Source: Kiloniellaceae bacterium (GTDB lineage: Bacteria; Pseudomonadota; Alphaproteobacteria; Kiloniellales; Kiloniellaceae). From it: a stretch of DNA of 27,572 bases. A model generated the notes under the pieces. The model did no database searches and had not been told where the DNA came from. It was given only the letters and a program-made list of their open reading frames with translations. Positions 16,377 through 24,807 of this stretch are shown here, one piece after another. A program made the translations under genes and the position numbers. The stretch is taken from positions 1 to 27,572 of the forward strand of contig JAJFGK010000056.1 of assembly GCA_021776195.1 (NCBI GenBank). The letters are read 5' to 3'. Position 1 is the first letter of the stretch. Each line of letters begins with the position of its first letter.

Positions 16377-17396
16377 ATGACCGCACTATCATCATTGTTC
16401 CCGGAAGCCCCCAGGATGCCCGAAATCAAGCCCGATATACGGGTCGGGTTCATCCTGTCGCCACGCTTCACACTCCTGGCATTCGCGAGCTTTATCGACG
16501 GACTCCGCCATGCGGCGGACGAGGCCGATTTCAGCCGGCAGATCTATTGCCAGTGGAAAGTCATCGCGCCCGACCTGGCCCCGATCACCGCGAGCTGCGG
16601 TGTCGAGGTGATGCCGCAGGAGACTTTTCCCGCGCTTGAAGATTTTGATTACCTCGTGGTGGTGGGTGGTCTGCTGCCGACCTGTCTCGACCACCCGGAA
16701 GAAACCTTCGACTACCTGCGCCGCGCCCGTCGGGCCCATGCCTCGATCGTCGGCCTCTGTACCGGCAGCTTCGTCCTGGCCAAGGCGGGCCTGCTCGACG
16801 GCCGCCGCTGCGCGGTCCATGCCGCGCACCTCAACCAGATGATCGGCCTCTACCCCCAGGTCGTGCCGGTCACCGACCGCAGCTACCTCGACGACAATGG
16901 GATCTTCACCTGCCAGGGCGGCACGGCGGCCCTGGATCTCGTGATCGCGCTGATCGAGGCGCGCTGCGGCCGGGCTCGGGCGGTCAAGGGTCTGACGGCC
17001 CTGCAGTTGGACCCGGTCCAGGCGGCGCGCCGGATACCGCACCATCCCTATGGCCACCTGACCGCCAGCGGCAACCGCAAGGTGGAGCAGGCCGTCGAGG
17101 TGATGGCCAAGCAAATTGCCAGCCCCTTCCGCATCGCCGCCCTGGCCCAGCAACTCAACACCTCCTCGCGCGAGCTGAACCGGATCTTCTGGAAGTATGC
17201 CGGCAAACCGCCCTCGGACGTCTGGCGGGATATGCGCCTGGCCCATGGCCACTGGTTGCTGGTCAACTCCTCGCGCAGCGTCACCCAGATTGCCTTGGAG
17301 TGCGGCTTCGCCGACGGCCCGCACTTCGCGCGCTGGTTCAAGCGGACCTATGACGAGACACCGATCCAGTTCAGGACGAGACGCCGACAGATCTAG
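16377..17396 (+). CDS. GlxA-family transcriptional regulator (DJ-1/PfpI-like plus AraC HTH)
   Basis: A 339-residue regulator. The N-terminal DJ-1/PfpI-like domain (about residues 14-190) has the VGLCTGSFVLAKAGLL nucleophile-elbow segment, usually a ligand-sensing rather than catalytic site in this family, and FTCQGGTAALDLVIALIE. The AraC-type DNA-binding domain (about 225-335) has two helix-turn-helix units, ending with IALECGFADGPHFARWFKRTYDETP. Related regulators such as GbdR, CdhR and ArgR control betaine, carnitine or arginine use. ATG 16377 is my chosen start; ATGs at 16329 and 16416 are alternatives and no ribosome site is decisive. Position suggests control of the divergent TRAP operon and the downstream SDR. 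Confidence 0.9.
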   Translation: MTALSSLFPEAPRMPEIKPDIRVGFILSPRFTLLAFASFIDGLRHAADEADFSRQIYCQWKVIAPDLAPITASCGVEVMPQETFPALEDFDYLVVVGGLLPTCLDHPEETFDYLRRARRAHASIVGLCTGSFVLAKAGLLDGRRCAVHAAHLNQMIGLYPQVVPVTDRSYLDDNGIFTCQGGTAALDLVIALIEARCGRARAVKGLTALQLDPVQAARRIPHHPYGHLTASGNRKVEQAVEVMAKQIASPFRIAALAQQLNTSSRELNRIFWKYAGKPPSDVWRDMRLAHGHWLLVNSSRSVTQIALECGFADGPHFARWFKRTYDETPIQFRTRRRQI

Positions 17397-17431
17397 GGTC
17401 CGAACTCAGAATCACCTGTGGGGAGCAATCT

Positions 17432-18214
17432 ATGACCGAGAAAGTGGCCATCGTGACAGGAGCGGCGCGCGGCATCGGCCTTGCCACGGCGAAACTGTTC
17501 CTGAGCCAGGGCATGGCCGTGGCCATGGTCGACCGCGATGCCGAAGCGCTCGCCGTCGCCGCCGCGGCCCTGACCGGCGCGCTCCCCTTGGCCTACGACA
17601 TCTCCGATCCCGATCAAGTCGCGGCCATGGTTGTCGACAGCAAAGCCCACTTCGGCCGCATCGATGCCTTGATCAACAACGCCGGCGTGGCCGACTTCGG
17701 ACCGATCGAAGAAACCGACTTTGGACGCTGGCGGGCCGTCATGGCCACCAATCTGGACGGCGTTTTTCTCTGCTCGCAGGCCTGCACGGCGGCGCTGAAG
17801 CGCACCCGAGGCACGATCGTCAACATCGCGAGCATCTCTGGTCTGCGGGCCTCCACATTGAGGGTCGCCTACGGCACCTCAAAGGCGGCCGTCGTCCACC
17901 TGACACAGCAGCAAGCCGCCGAACTCGGCGAGTTCGGCATTCGGGTGAACTGCGTGGCCCCCGGTCCGGTGCGCACGAAGCTGGCCATGGCCGTGCACAG
18001 TCGAGAGATCATCGACGCCTACCACGACGCGATCCCCCTCAACCGCTACGGATCGGAAGACGAGATCGCCGATGTCATCGCCTACCTCTGCTCGGATCGG
18101 GCCAGCTACATCACGGGGCAGGTGATCGCCGTGGACGGCGGCTTCGAAAGCACCGGCGTCGGGCTGCCCGCCCTGCGGGCCAGGGCTGGCAAGAGCCAAT
18201 CGACTGATAAATAG
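17432..18214 (+). CDS. SDR-family NAD(P)-dependent oxidoreductase
   Basis: A 260-residue classical short-chain dehydrogenase. The cofactor motif TGAARGIG is at the N-terminus, NNAG follows, and the catalytic set is S134 (NIASIS), Y147 and K151 (YGTSK). The NCVAPGPVRTKLA segment and the C-terminal DGGF are typical. ATG 17432 follows GGGGAG. It lies 35 bases after the GlxA-type regulator on the same strand and is probably co-transcribed. Substrate is unknown; a hydroxy-acid or alcohol step in the same pathway is plausible. It ends 19 bases before the convergent dadA stop. Confidence 0.93.
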   Translation: MTEKVAIVTGAARGIGLATAKLFLSQGMAVAMVDRDAEALAVAAAALTGALPLAYDISDPDQVAAMVVDSKAHFGRIDALINNAGVADFGPIEETDFGRWRAVMATNLDGVFLCSQACTAALKRTRGTIVNIASISGLRASTLRVAYGTSKAAVVHLTQQQAAELGEFGIRVNCVAPGPVRTKLAMAVHSREIIDAYHDAIPLNRYGSEDEIADVIAYLCSDRASYITGQVIAVDGGFESTGVGLPALRARAGKSQSTDK

Positions 18215-18233
18215 AGGATGAGCCGCCCTGCGG

Positions 18234-19496
18234 TCACCTGCCGGACAGCGCCATGCCGGTCAGATCGATTTCCGGCTCCTGGCCCAGGATGACATCGCTG
18301 ACCGCCTTGGCCGAGCCGCAGGACATGGTCCAGCCGAGATGGCCCTGGCCGGTGTTCAGATAAAGACCCGCGACCGGCGTCGATCCGAGATAGGGAATGC
18401 CGTCCGGGGTCATGGGGCGCAGCCCGGTCCAGGCTTGGCCCCGGTCGGGATCGGGATAGGCCGGAAAGAGGTCGAGGAAGAAACGCTTGAGATTGGCGAC
18501 GCGCTTCGGGTTCAGCGTCTTGTCATAGCCGGCGAACTCGGCCGTGCCGGCGACGCGGACCCGCTCGCCGATGCGGACCACGCCGATCTTGCAGCCGTCG
18601 TCGACGAAGGGCACCCGCGGTGCGCCGTTCCATCCCTCGATGGGGAAGGTGACCGAGTAGCCCTTGACCGGATAGATCGGCAGCTTCACGCCCAGGGGCC
18701 GCACCAGGGCGGCACTTTCATTGCCCAGGGCGACGAGACAGGCCTCGGTTTCGAGCCGTCCCCGGTCGGTGATGACCGCGGTCACCGCCCCCTTGTGCCG
18801 CTCGATCCTCTGAACCGTTTCGCCATAGCGAAAATCGACGCCCTTGGCCGCACAGAGCTCGGCGAGCCTCTGGGTGAAGAGATGAGCGTCGCCGGCCTCG
18901 TCTTCCGGGTAATGGATGCCACCGGAGATCTGCGCCGCCTGGGACGCCAGCGCCGGCTCCAGCTCGATACAGGCCGGGGCATCCAACAGGGAATAAGGCA
19001 CGCCCAGCGTGCCCAGGTAGGCAGCCGTCTCCTTGGTCTTGTCCATGGACAGGCGATCGCGAAAGAGGTGGAGCGTGCCGCTGGCGTTGGCGTCGTAGGC
19101 GAGACCGCTGTCGCGAACCAGATCCTTCAAGCAGCGATGGCTGTAGCGGGACAGGCACAGGATCGTCGCCGTGTTGCGCCGCCAGGCCTTGCCGTTGCAC
19201 TGGCCGATGAACTTCAGCCCCCAGGATGCCAGGGAGGGCACCGCCCCGGGGCGCACCAGAAAGGGCGAGTCCTCGCGCCCGAGCCACGACAACAACAGGC
19301 GTGGAATGCCGGGCGCCGCCCAAGGGTCCGACATGGAGGGCGTGATCAGGCCGCCGTTGGCGAAAGAGGTTTCCAGTCCGGCGCCGGACCGCCGCTCGAC
19401 CAGGGTCACGGCGCAGCCGTTTTGCGCCAGGTGGTAGGCCGAGGTGACACCCACGATGCCGCCGCCCAGGACCACAACGCGCCGCGGTTGGGCCAT
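18234..19496 (-). CDS. D-amino acid dehydrogenase, FAD-dependent (DadA-like)
   Basis: A 420-residue DAO-fold flavoenzyme oxidising a D-amino acid to a 2-oxo acid and ammonia, passing electrons to the respiratory chain. The FAD-binding motif VVVLGGGIVGVTSAYHLA is at the N-terminus, followed by ETSFANGGLITPS, and the C-terminal FAD segment is LYLNTGQGHLGWTMSCGSAK. Blocks and length fit DadA. ATG 19496 follows GGGGAGGGG. It sits 70 bases downstream of the alanine-racemase-like gene on the same strand, probably one operon. That gene order, racemase then dehydrogenase, is the reverse of Pseudomonas dadAX. The actual D-amino acid substrate is not known. Confidence 0.9.
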   Translation of the reverse strand: MAQPRRVVVLGGGIVGVTSAYHLAQNGCAVTLVERRSGAGLETSFANGGLITPSMSDPWAAPGIPRLLLSWLGREDSPFLVRPGAVPSLASWGLKFIGQCNGKAWRRNTATILCLSRYSHRCLKDLVRDSGLAYDANASGTLHLFRDRLSMDKTKETAAYLGTLGVPYSLLDAPACIELEPALASQAAQISGGIHYPEDEAGDAHLFTQRLAELCAAKGVDFRYGETVQRIERHKGAVTAVITDRGRLETEACLVALGNESAALVRPLGVKLPIYPVKGYSVTFPIEGWNGAPRVPFVDDGCKIGVVRIGERVRVAGTAEFAGYDKTLNPKRVANLKRFFLDLFPAYPDPDRGQAWTGLRPMTPDGIPYLGSTPVAGLYLNTGQGHLGWTMSCGSAKAVSDVILGQEPEIDLTGMALSGR

Positions 19497-19566
19497 GCCG
19501 CCCCTCCCCCCAACTCCAGTGACAAATCCAGGCTAGGCGTCGCCGCAGACTAAGCGGTGCCCCAGA

Positions 19567-20703
19567 CTACGCGCCGCCACCGTAGCGCGCCGGCAGCCGG
19601 TCGGATAGCGCCAGCACCGTATCGAGGCAAGACAGGCCCGACCAGCCCGCGAGTTCCAGCAGCGAAATCGCCGCCGGGCCTTCGTCGCCGACCAGCAGAA
19701 CCGTGTCGCCGACCGCCGCGTCTTCCAGGTCGTCGAGGTCCAGGGTCAAGTGCTCCAGGGAGACGGCGATGATCGGCACCCGCCGGCCCCGGACCAGGGC
19801 CTGGGGACATGAACCCGGCAATGGGCGCCGCAACCCATTGGCGGCGCCGATCGGGGCCACGCCGATGCGCTTGCCTTTTCGGCTGTTCAGGTCGCCGGCG
19901 ATCGCCAGATCATGACCCTGACGATGGGCGGTCACCTGGACCAGCCGGCTGCCCACTTCGCGCAGGACGGTCTCGAAGGCGGATAGGTCCCAAGTCGATT
20001 CTGTCTCGAAGGGCGACAAGCCAAAGAGAAGGTGGCCGACACAGACCGCATTGGCCCGGTCGCTCAGGCCCGCCGCGACACTGCTGCTGGCACCGGCCTG
20101 TGTGGTCGGCGGCAGCAGGCAGATCCGGTCCAACCGCGCGAGCAGGGCGTCGAAAGCGGCGAAGCGGCCCCGGGCCCAGTCATGACCGGGGCGGTCGCCG
20201 AAGGGCAGATGGGTATAGAGGCCGGCGACGGTCACCCCGGGAAGATCGGCCAGCGCCGCGAGGAATCGCTCGGCCTCGTCTTCCGGCACACCGAGCCGGC
20301 CGAGCCCCATGTCGACCTTCACATAGACCGGCGCGGGCGCTTCCCCGGTTGCGGCGGCGGCTGCCGCTGCGGCGCCGGCGTGGTCCAGGATGGTGGGAAT
20401 CAGGTCGGCCCGCACCAGCTCGCCGATCCCCGCCGGCAGGGCGCCGGCAAAGAGGATCACGGGTCGACGCAGGCCCTCGGCGCGCAAGCGCCGGGCCTCG
20501 TCGAAAGAGCCGGTCATGAAGGCCGCGACCCCCTCGCGCTCGAGCCGGCGCGCGACCGGCAGGGCGCCATGGCCGTAGGCATTGCCCTTGATGGCGGCGA
20601 AGATTGATTTGTCCGGTTCGACCCTGGTTCGCAGGACAGCGAGATTCCGGGCGAGCCGATCCAGGTCGTAGAAGGCCCAGTTCGGATTCACGGCAGTGGC
20701 CAT
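19567..20703 (-). CDS. Alanine-racemase-family PLP protein, divergent active site
   Basis: A 378-residue fold-III PLP enzyme. The PLP lysine is K39 in AIKGNAYGHG, and the family blocks VKVDMGLGRLGV and TVAGLYTHLPFGD follow. However, the usual IGYADG segment reads IGAANG, so the second catalytic base, tyrosine, is alanine at A287. The usual VRPGIALYG and CMDM blocks are also altered (CVGHLLFGL and SLEHLTLDL). It may therefore racemise a different substrate, use another base, or not be a racemase. Its pairing with a DadA-like dehydrogenase suggests an amino-acid role. The ATG at 20703 lacks a good ribosome site. Not safe to call alr or dadX. Confidence 0.8.
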   Translation of the reverse strand: MATAVNPNWAFYDLDRLARNLAVLRTRVEPDKSIFAAIKGNAYGHGALPVARRLEREGVAAFMTGSFDEARRLRAEGLRRPVILFAGALPAGIGELVRADLIPTILDHAGAAAAAAAATGEAPAPVYVKVDMGLGRLGVPEDEAERFLAALADLPGVTVAGLYTHLPFGDRPGHDWARGRFAAFDALLARLDRICLLPPTTQAGASSSVAAGLSDRANAVCVGHLLFGLSPFETESTWDLSAFETVLREVGSRLVQVTAHRQGHDLAIAGDLNSRKGKRIGVAPIGAANGLRRPLPGSCPQALVRGRRVPIIAVSLEHLTLDLDDLEDAAVGDTVLLVGDEGPAAISLLELAGWSGLSCLDTVLALSDRLPARYGGGA

Positions 20704-20754
20704 GGCGGCTGGGCCTATGGGGTGAGAGCGACGCCGCTAGGACACACGAACGCG

Positions 20755-20778
20755 CTTGTCGGACGAGCGCCCGACAAG
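20755..20778 (-). terminator. Stem-loop after the small secreted protein gene
   Basis: CTTGTCGG (20755-20762) pairs perfectly with CCGACAAG (20771-20778) around an eight-base loop, 33 bases after the stop of the small secreted protein gene. There is no T-tract, so it could be a weak terminator or a 3' stability hairpin. Confidence 0.35.
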
Positions 20779-20811
20779 ACGAGACGGTCTCCAGCCTTGC
20801 GGCGCGGCGGG

Positions 20812-20994
20812 CTAGTTCTGCTCGGTGGCCGGCGTGGACTGCTGGGTCTGACTGCTGCCGTCGGCGACGACCGTTGACTGCGGCCCCGACGCCGTCTCGT
20901 GCGAGCTGCCGGCACAGTTGCCGCCGGCCCAGGCGCTGCCGGCAAAGCCGATCACGACGAGCCCCAGCACGGTAGAGAAAAGAACCTGACGCAT
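20812..20994 (-). CDS. Small secreted protein of unknown function
   Basis: A 60-residue protein with a classical signal peptide: MRQ, a hydrophobic core VLFSTVLGLVVIGFAGSA and a WAGG cleavage region. The mature part is short, rich in Ser, Gln, Thr and Gly, with one cysteine (GNCAGSSHE), and looks disordered. ATG 20994 was chosen because GGAGAAGG precedes it; a longer frame to 21171 lacks coding character. I do not recognise a family. Confidence 0.7.
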   Translation of the reverse strand: MRQVLFSTVLGLVVIGFAGSAWAGGNCAGSSHETASGPQSTVVADGSSQTQQSTPATEQN

Positions 20995-21198
20995 GACCTT
21001 CTCCTCTGACGATGAGAACGGACCCGCAGTATCGGCCCGGGAGCGACGGCAAGTCAATTGTCCAAACCGCGAAGACTGATCGCGGCGCCGTCCGCCATAG
21101 CTCCTCGAATTTGCATTGATATCGCGATGCCGGCGGTATTCTCTGTCAGGTGAAAGACGCGGGAGCCACAAGCAAAACCGCGAGCGAAGGGGTGAGCC

Positions 21199-21633
21199 AT
21201 GTCCGAAGCCGTGAGCCGGGAGCAGGTGACGCTATCCCGGGAGACCATCCACAATCCCGACGACGCGCGGCACTTCATGCGCATCAAGCCGGTGCCGGGC
21301 CTGGTGCGCATTCTCCGTGAGGGCCGCGTCCTGGCCGAATCGACCCAGGCCCTGCGGCTGCAGGAAGCCGGCCGCGATATCTATGACCCGGTCTTCTACC
21401 TGCCGGCCGGCGCGGTCCGTGGCACCCTGAAGGCCACGGACAAACGCACCTTCTGTCCCCTGAAGGGGCACGCCACCTATTTCGATCTGCTGTCGGACCA
21501 GGGTCGGGTCGAGGTGCCGGAGATCGCCTGGAGCTACCAGGAGACTTTGGATTTCGCCGCCCCGCTCAAGGACCGGGTCGCCTTTTACGCCACGCGGGTG
21601 GTGATCGAGGAACATCCGGCCACCGCACCCTAG
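21199..21633 (+). CDS. DUF427 domain protein
   Basis: A 144-residue soluble protein. DUF427 runs through most of it, with VRILREGRVLAEST, the DIYDPVFYLP segment, the CPLKGHATYFDL block and the closing WSYQETLDFAAPLKDRVAFY. The family is compact and beta-rich, without a firmly known biochemical role. ATG 21199 follows AAGGGGTGAG. It is monocistronic and convergent with the lipoprotein gene, whose stop is 18 bases away. Confidence 0.9.
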   Translation: MSEAVSREQVTLSRETIHNPDDARHFMRIKPVPGLVRILREGRVLAESTQALRLQEAGRDIYDPVFYLPAGAVRGTLKATDKRTFCPLKGHATYFDLLSDQGRVEVPEIAWSYQETLDFAAPLKDRVAFYATRVVIEEHPATAP

Positions 21634-21650
21634 CGGCGCACCGGACGAAG

Positions 21651-22220
21651 CTACTCCGCGAGACCCAGGATCGACATGAGCTCGCGACAGCTTTCGGGAG
21701 AAAGGGCCTTCCCGTGACCCAGATCGTTTCCGCTGGCATGGAGCCATAGGCCCCGATCGCCGCAGGAAGGGCCAAAGGACGATATCCATAAATCACCGGA
21801 CGGCAGGTCCATCTCAATCCGCAGAGCCATCACTGGAAGCGTCACATCGTAAGGCTGCCACCCCTTCGCCTCTCGCTCGAAAAAAGCGCTGAGACGAGAC
21901 AGCCGCAAGGGATCGGATAAGGTCCAAGAAAAGTAGCGGGTCGTCTCGGCGGTCTTGCCGCCCGTCGTATCAAAGCGATCCGCAACCGCCTCGACACTCT
22001 TGAATGCGGCCCGCCATTGAGCCTCTGACATCCTGCGGGCGTCAAAAGCAAGAGCGAGATGAACCTCCGACGAATCAGAGACTGCCGGGAGCGATGCGTA
22101 GAGAGGACGGTTAGCCGCCCCGGTCAAATAGGTCGTGCCATTGCAGGCAGCGAGCAATCCCACAACGACCGTGGAATGCAGACCAAAAAGAGCGCGGAGC
22201 CGAAGGGACCGGCGCCTCAC
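21651..22220 (-). CDS. Putative lipoprotein overlapping leuB
   Basis: A 189-residue protein starting at GTG 22220, which shares four bases (GTGA) with the leuB stop, so translation is probably coupled to leuB. The N-terminus is basic (RRRSLRLR), then hydrophobic, ending in a lipobox LLAAC with the lipidated cysteine at C26; this predicts an outer- or inner-membrane lipoprotein. The mature part contains no domain I recognise; it has a few aromatic-rich strands ([22 protein letters not shown]). It is an odd companion for a leucine biosynthesis gene. Confidence 0.72.
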   Translation of the reverse strand: MRRRSLRLRALFGLHSTVVVGLLAACNGTTYLTGAANRPLYASLPAVSDSSEVHLALAFDARRMSEAQWRAAFKSVEAVADRFDTTGGKTAETTRYFSWTLSDPLRLSRLSAFFEREAKGWQPYDVTLPVMALRIEMDLPSGDLWISSFGPSCGDRGLWLHASGNDLGHGKALSPESCRELMSILGLAE

Positions 22221-23329
22221 GCCGCCAACTTGTCCATTTCCGCCAGCAGGGCGTCGCCCATCGCCTCGGTCGAGACCTGCTCGCAGCCCGGGGTCATGAT
22301 GTCGCCGGTGCGCTTGCCCGAGGCCAGGGTGGTCTTCACCGCCTGCTCGATCAGATCGGCGTCGTCGCCCAGGTCGAAGGAGTAGCGCAGCATCATGGCG
22401 AAGGACAAAAGCGTCGCCAGCGGGTTGGCCTGGCCCTGGCCGGCAATGTCGGGGGCCGAGCCGTGGACCGGCTCGTAGAGCGCCTTGCGCCGGCCGGTCT
22501 CGTCGGCCGCGCCCAGGGAGGCCGAGGGCAGCATGCCCAGGGAGCCGGTCAGCATGGCGGCCTCGTCGGACAGCATGTCGCCAAACAGATTGTCGGTGAC
22601 GATGACGTCGAACTGCTTGGGATTGCGCACCAGCTGCATGGCACAGTTGTCGGCCAGGATGTGGCTGAGCTCGACGTCGCTGTAGCTCTCGGCATGCAGC
22701 TTGGTGACCTCCTCGCGCCACAGCACGCCGGACTCCATGACGTTGCACTTCTCCGACGAGGCGACCCGGTTGGAGCGCTTGCGCGCCAGCTCGAAGGCGA
22801 CGGCGGCAACCCGATGGATTTCATAGGTGTCGTAGACTTGCGTGTTGACGCCGCGGCGCTGGCCGTCGCCCAGGTCCTCGATGCCGCGCGGCTCGCCGAA
22901 GTAGATGCCGCCGGTCAGCTCGCGCACGATCATGATGTCGAGCCCCGCGATCACCTCCGGCTTCAGGGTCGAGGCCTCGACCAGGGCATCGAAGCAGAGC
23001 GCGGGGCGCAGGTTGGCGAAGAGCTCCATGTCCTTGCGCAGTCGCAGCAGGCCGCGCTCGGGCTTCTTGGCGAAGGGCAGGGAATCCCACTTGGGCCCGC
23101 CAACCGCGCCCAGCAGCACCGCATCGGCGGTCATGGCCTTGTCCATGGTCTTGTCGCTGATCGCCTCGCCGTGGGCATCGTAGGCGCAGCCGCCGACCAG
23201 ATCCTCCTCCAGGTCGAAGCCGACCGCCCGGCGCTTGTCCATCCAATCGATCACCCGGCGCACCTGGCCCATGACCTCGGGCCCGATGCCGTCGCCCGGC
23301 AGCATGAGAAGCGATTTGTTCGATGCCAT
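22217..23329 (-). CDS. leuB: 3-isopropylmalate dehydrogenase
   Basis: Oxidatively decarboxylates 3-isopropylmalate with NAD to 2-oxoisocaproate, in leucine biosynthesis. The 370-residue protein begins [14 protein letters not shown] and carries [13 protein letters not shown], the [13 protein letters not shown] segment with catalytic contacts, [30 protein letters not shown], and the closing [23 protein letters not shown] 23329 follows GGGAGG; an upstream in-frame extension to 23533 lacks family character. The lipoprotein gene overlaps its stop. leuD and leuC lie upstream on the same strand but are separated by araC and the M20 gene. Confidence 0.98.
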   Translation of the reverse strand: MASNKSLLMLPGDGIGPEVMGQVRRVIDWMDKRRAVGFDLEEDLVGGCAYDAHGEAISDKTMDKAMTADAVLLGAVGGPKWDSLPFAKKPERGLLRLRKDMELFANLRPALCFDALVEASTLKPEVIAGLDIMIVRELTGGIYFGEPRGIEDLGDGQRRGVNTQVYDTYEIHRVAAVAFELARKRSNRVASSEKCNVMESGVLWREEVTKLHAESYSDVELSHILADNCAMQLVRNPKQFDVIVTDNLFGDMLSDEAAMLTGSLGMLPSASLGAADETGRRKALYEPVHGSAPDIAGQGQANPLATLLSFAMMLRYSFDLGDDADLIEQAVKTTLASGKRTGDIMTPGCEQVSTEAMGDALLAEMDKLAA

Positions 23330-23563
23330 GACGGCCTCCCTGTCCTGCACTGATACTTGTGCTCCCGCTTCCGCGAGGGCCGCCCTTTTTAGCGCCCCCG
23401 CCAGAGACTGGAAAGGCCGGTTGCGCCCCCGATCCCCACAAGACATTCGGGCCACCAGCAGACAGTCGCTGTTCCCCGGCACGCTGGTGCCAAGAAAATC
23501 GACAAGCGCGCGTGGCGTGATTAGGGTCCGCACTCGTCACATCGGTGGTTGGAGGCCCGGACA

Positions 23564-24736
23564 TTGCGAAAGTTCCCTGAAGCGCTGATCGATCGGATGG
23601 TGGCCTGGCGGCACGACATTCATCGCCACCCGGAGTTCGGCTTCGAGGAGGACCGGACCTCGGCGCTGGTGGCCAGGGAGCTCGAGGCCTTGGGCATCGA
23701 GGTCGAGATGGGTGTCGGCAGGACCGGGGTGGTCGGCAAGCTGACCCGCGGGCAGTCCAACCGCGCCATTGGCCTGCGCGCCGACATGGACTGCCTTCTC
23801 ATCCAGGAAACCAACACCTTCGCCCATCGCTCGACCCGCGACGGCAAGATGCATGCCTGCGGCCACGACGGGCACACCGCCACGCTCCTTGGCGCCGCCG
23901 CCTATCTGGCGCAGAGCGACGAGTTCGACGGGACCGTCTGTTTCTTCTTCCAGCCCGCGGAAGAACATGGCGCGGGGGCGCAGGCGATGATCGACGATGG
24001 GCTCTTCGAGCGCTACCCGGTCGATTCGGTCTACGCGATTCACAACATGCCGGGCATCCCGCTGGGCAAGTTCGCGGTCAGGGCCGGGGCCATTATGTCG
24101 TCGGAAGACAATTTCGAGATCGTCATCACCGGCAAGGGCGTTCACGCCTCCATGCCGCACCAGGGCATCGATCCCATCGTGATCTCGGCGCAAATCGTGC
24201 TGGCGCTCCAGACCATCGTCTCGCGGAACGCCGATCCTTCCGAAGTCGCCGTTCTCTCGGTGACCGACATCTTCACCGACGGCACCCGCAACGTTTTACC
24301 GAATTCGGTCACGATCCGCGGCGACGTGCGGACCTACGACCAGGGCATCCAAAATATGGTCGAAGAGCGCCTGCGCCAAATCGTCAAGGGCACCTGCGAG
24401 AGCCACGGCGCCCAGCACAGCGTCACCTACACCCACGACTTCATTCCGACGATCAATGCCGAAAGAGAGACCAGCACGGCGATCGAAGCCGCCCGCAAAG
24501 CCCTCGGCGCGGAGAATGTCATCACCGACATTCAGCCGGCGACGACCTCCGAAGACTGCGCGCGCCTGCTGGACTGCCGCCCCGGTTGCTATGCCCTGAT
24601 CGGCAATGGCGACGGTCAAGGGGGCTGCGGCCTGCACAACCCGAACTACGACTTCAACGACGACATCCTGTCGGTCGGCGCGGCCTTCTTTGTCGAGCTG
24701 GTGGCCACGGAAATGCCGCCCCACCGCCAGGCATGA
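23564..24736 (+). CDS. M20D-family amidohydrolase (N-acyl amino acid hydrolase-like)
   Basis: A 390-residue zinc hydrolase that should cleave N-acyl amino acids or related amides. Metal-site features are HRHPEFGFEE near the N-terminus, ADMDCL, H97-A-C99-G-H-D-G-H (HACGHDGH) and FFFQPAEEHGAGA. The small dimerisation domain (about 185-295) follows, then the C-terminal SEDCARLL and GCGLHNPNYDFND segments. The start is a TTG at 23564, eight bases after GGAGG; another in-frame TTG at 23549 lacks such a site. It is divergent from leuB and convergent with the AraC-type gene. The acyl substrate is unknown. Confidence 0.9.
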   Translation: MRKFPEALIDRMVAWRHDIHRHPEFGFEEDRTSALVARELEALGIEVEMGVGRTGVVGKLTRGQSNRAIGLRADMDCLLIQETNTFAHRSTRDGKMHACGHDGHTATLLGAAAYLAQSDEFDGTVCFFFQPAEEHGAGAQAMIDDGLFERYPVDSVYAIHNMPGIPLGKFAVRAGAIMSSEDNFEIVITGKGVHASMPHQGIDPIVISAQIVLALQTIVSRNADPSEVAVLSVTDIFTDGTRNVLPNSVTIRGDVRTYDQGIQNMVEERLRQIVKGTCESHGAQHSVTYTHDFIPTINAERETSTAIEAARKALGAENVITDIQPATTSEDCARLLDCRPGCYALIGNGDGQGGCGLHNPNYDFNDDILSVGAAFFVELVATEMPPHRQA

Positions 24737-24766
24737 GCCGAACCGGCGGCTCACGCCTGGCGGTGG
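24721..24766. terminator. Long hairpin between convergent M20 and araC-type genes
   Basis: The 20-base arm at 24721-24740 pairs with 24747-24766 around a six-base loop. Only A24733/C24754 is mismatched, and on the minus-strand RNA that pair becomes a U-G wobble. The left arm contains the stop of the M20 gene. No T-tract follows on either side. It probably stops or stabilises the two convergent transcripts; a bidirectional terminator is likely but not certain. Confidence 0.6.
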
Positions 24767-24807
24767 GTGCCGTCCGGGGTCGCGGGCCGGGACACCAGGG
24801 TGGGCGG

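Noticed and set aside
18339..19553. Plus-strand open frame of 404 codons
   Set aside because: Antisense to the DadA-like gene, without family motifs.
20995..21171. N-terminal extension of the small secreted protein
   Set aside because: The signal peptide and GGAGAAGG site point to ATG 20994; the extension is arginine-rich and unlike coding sequence.
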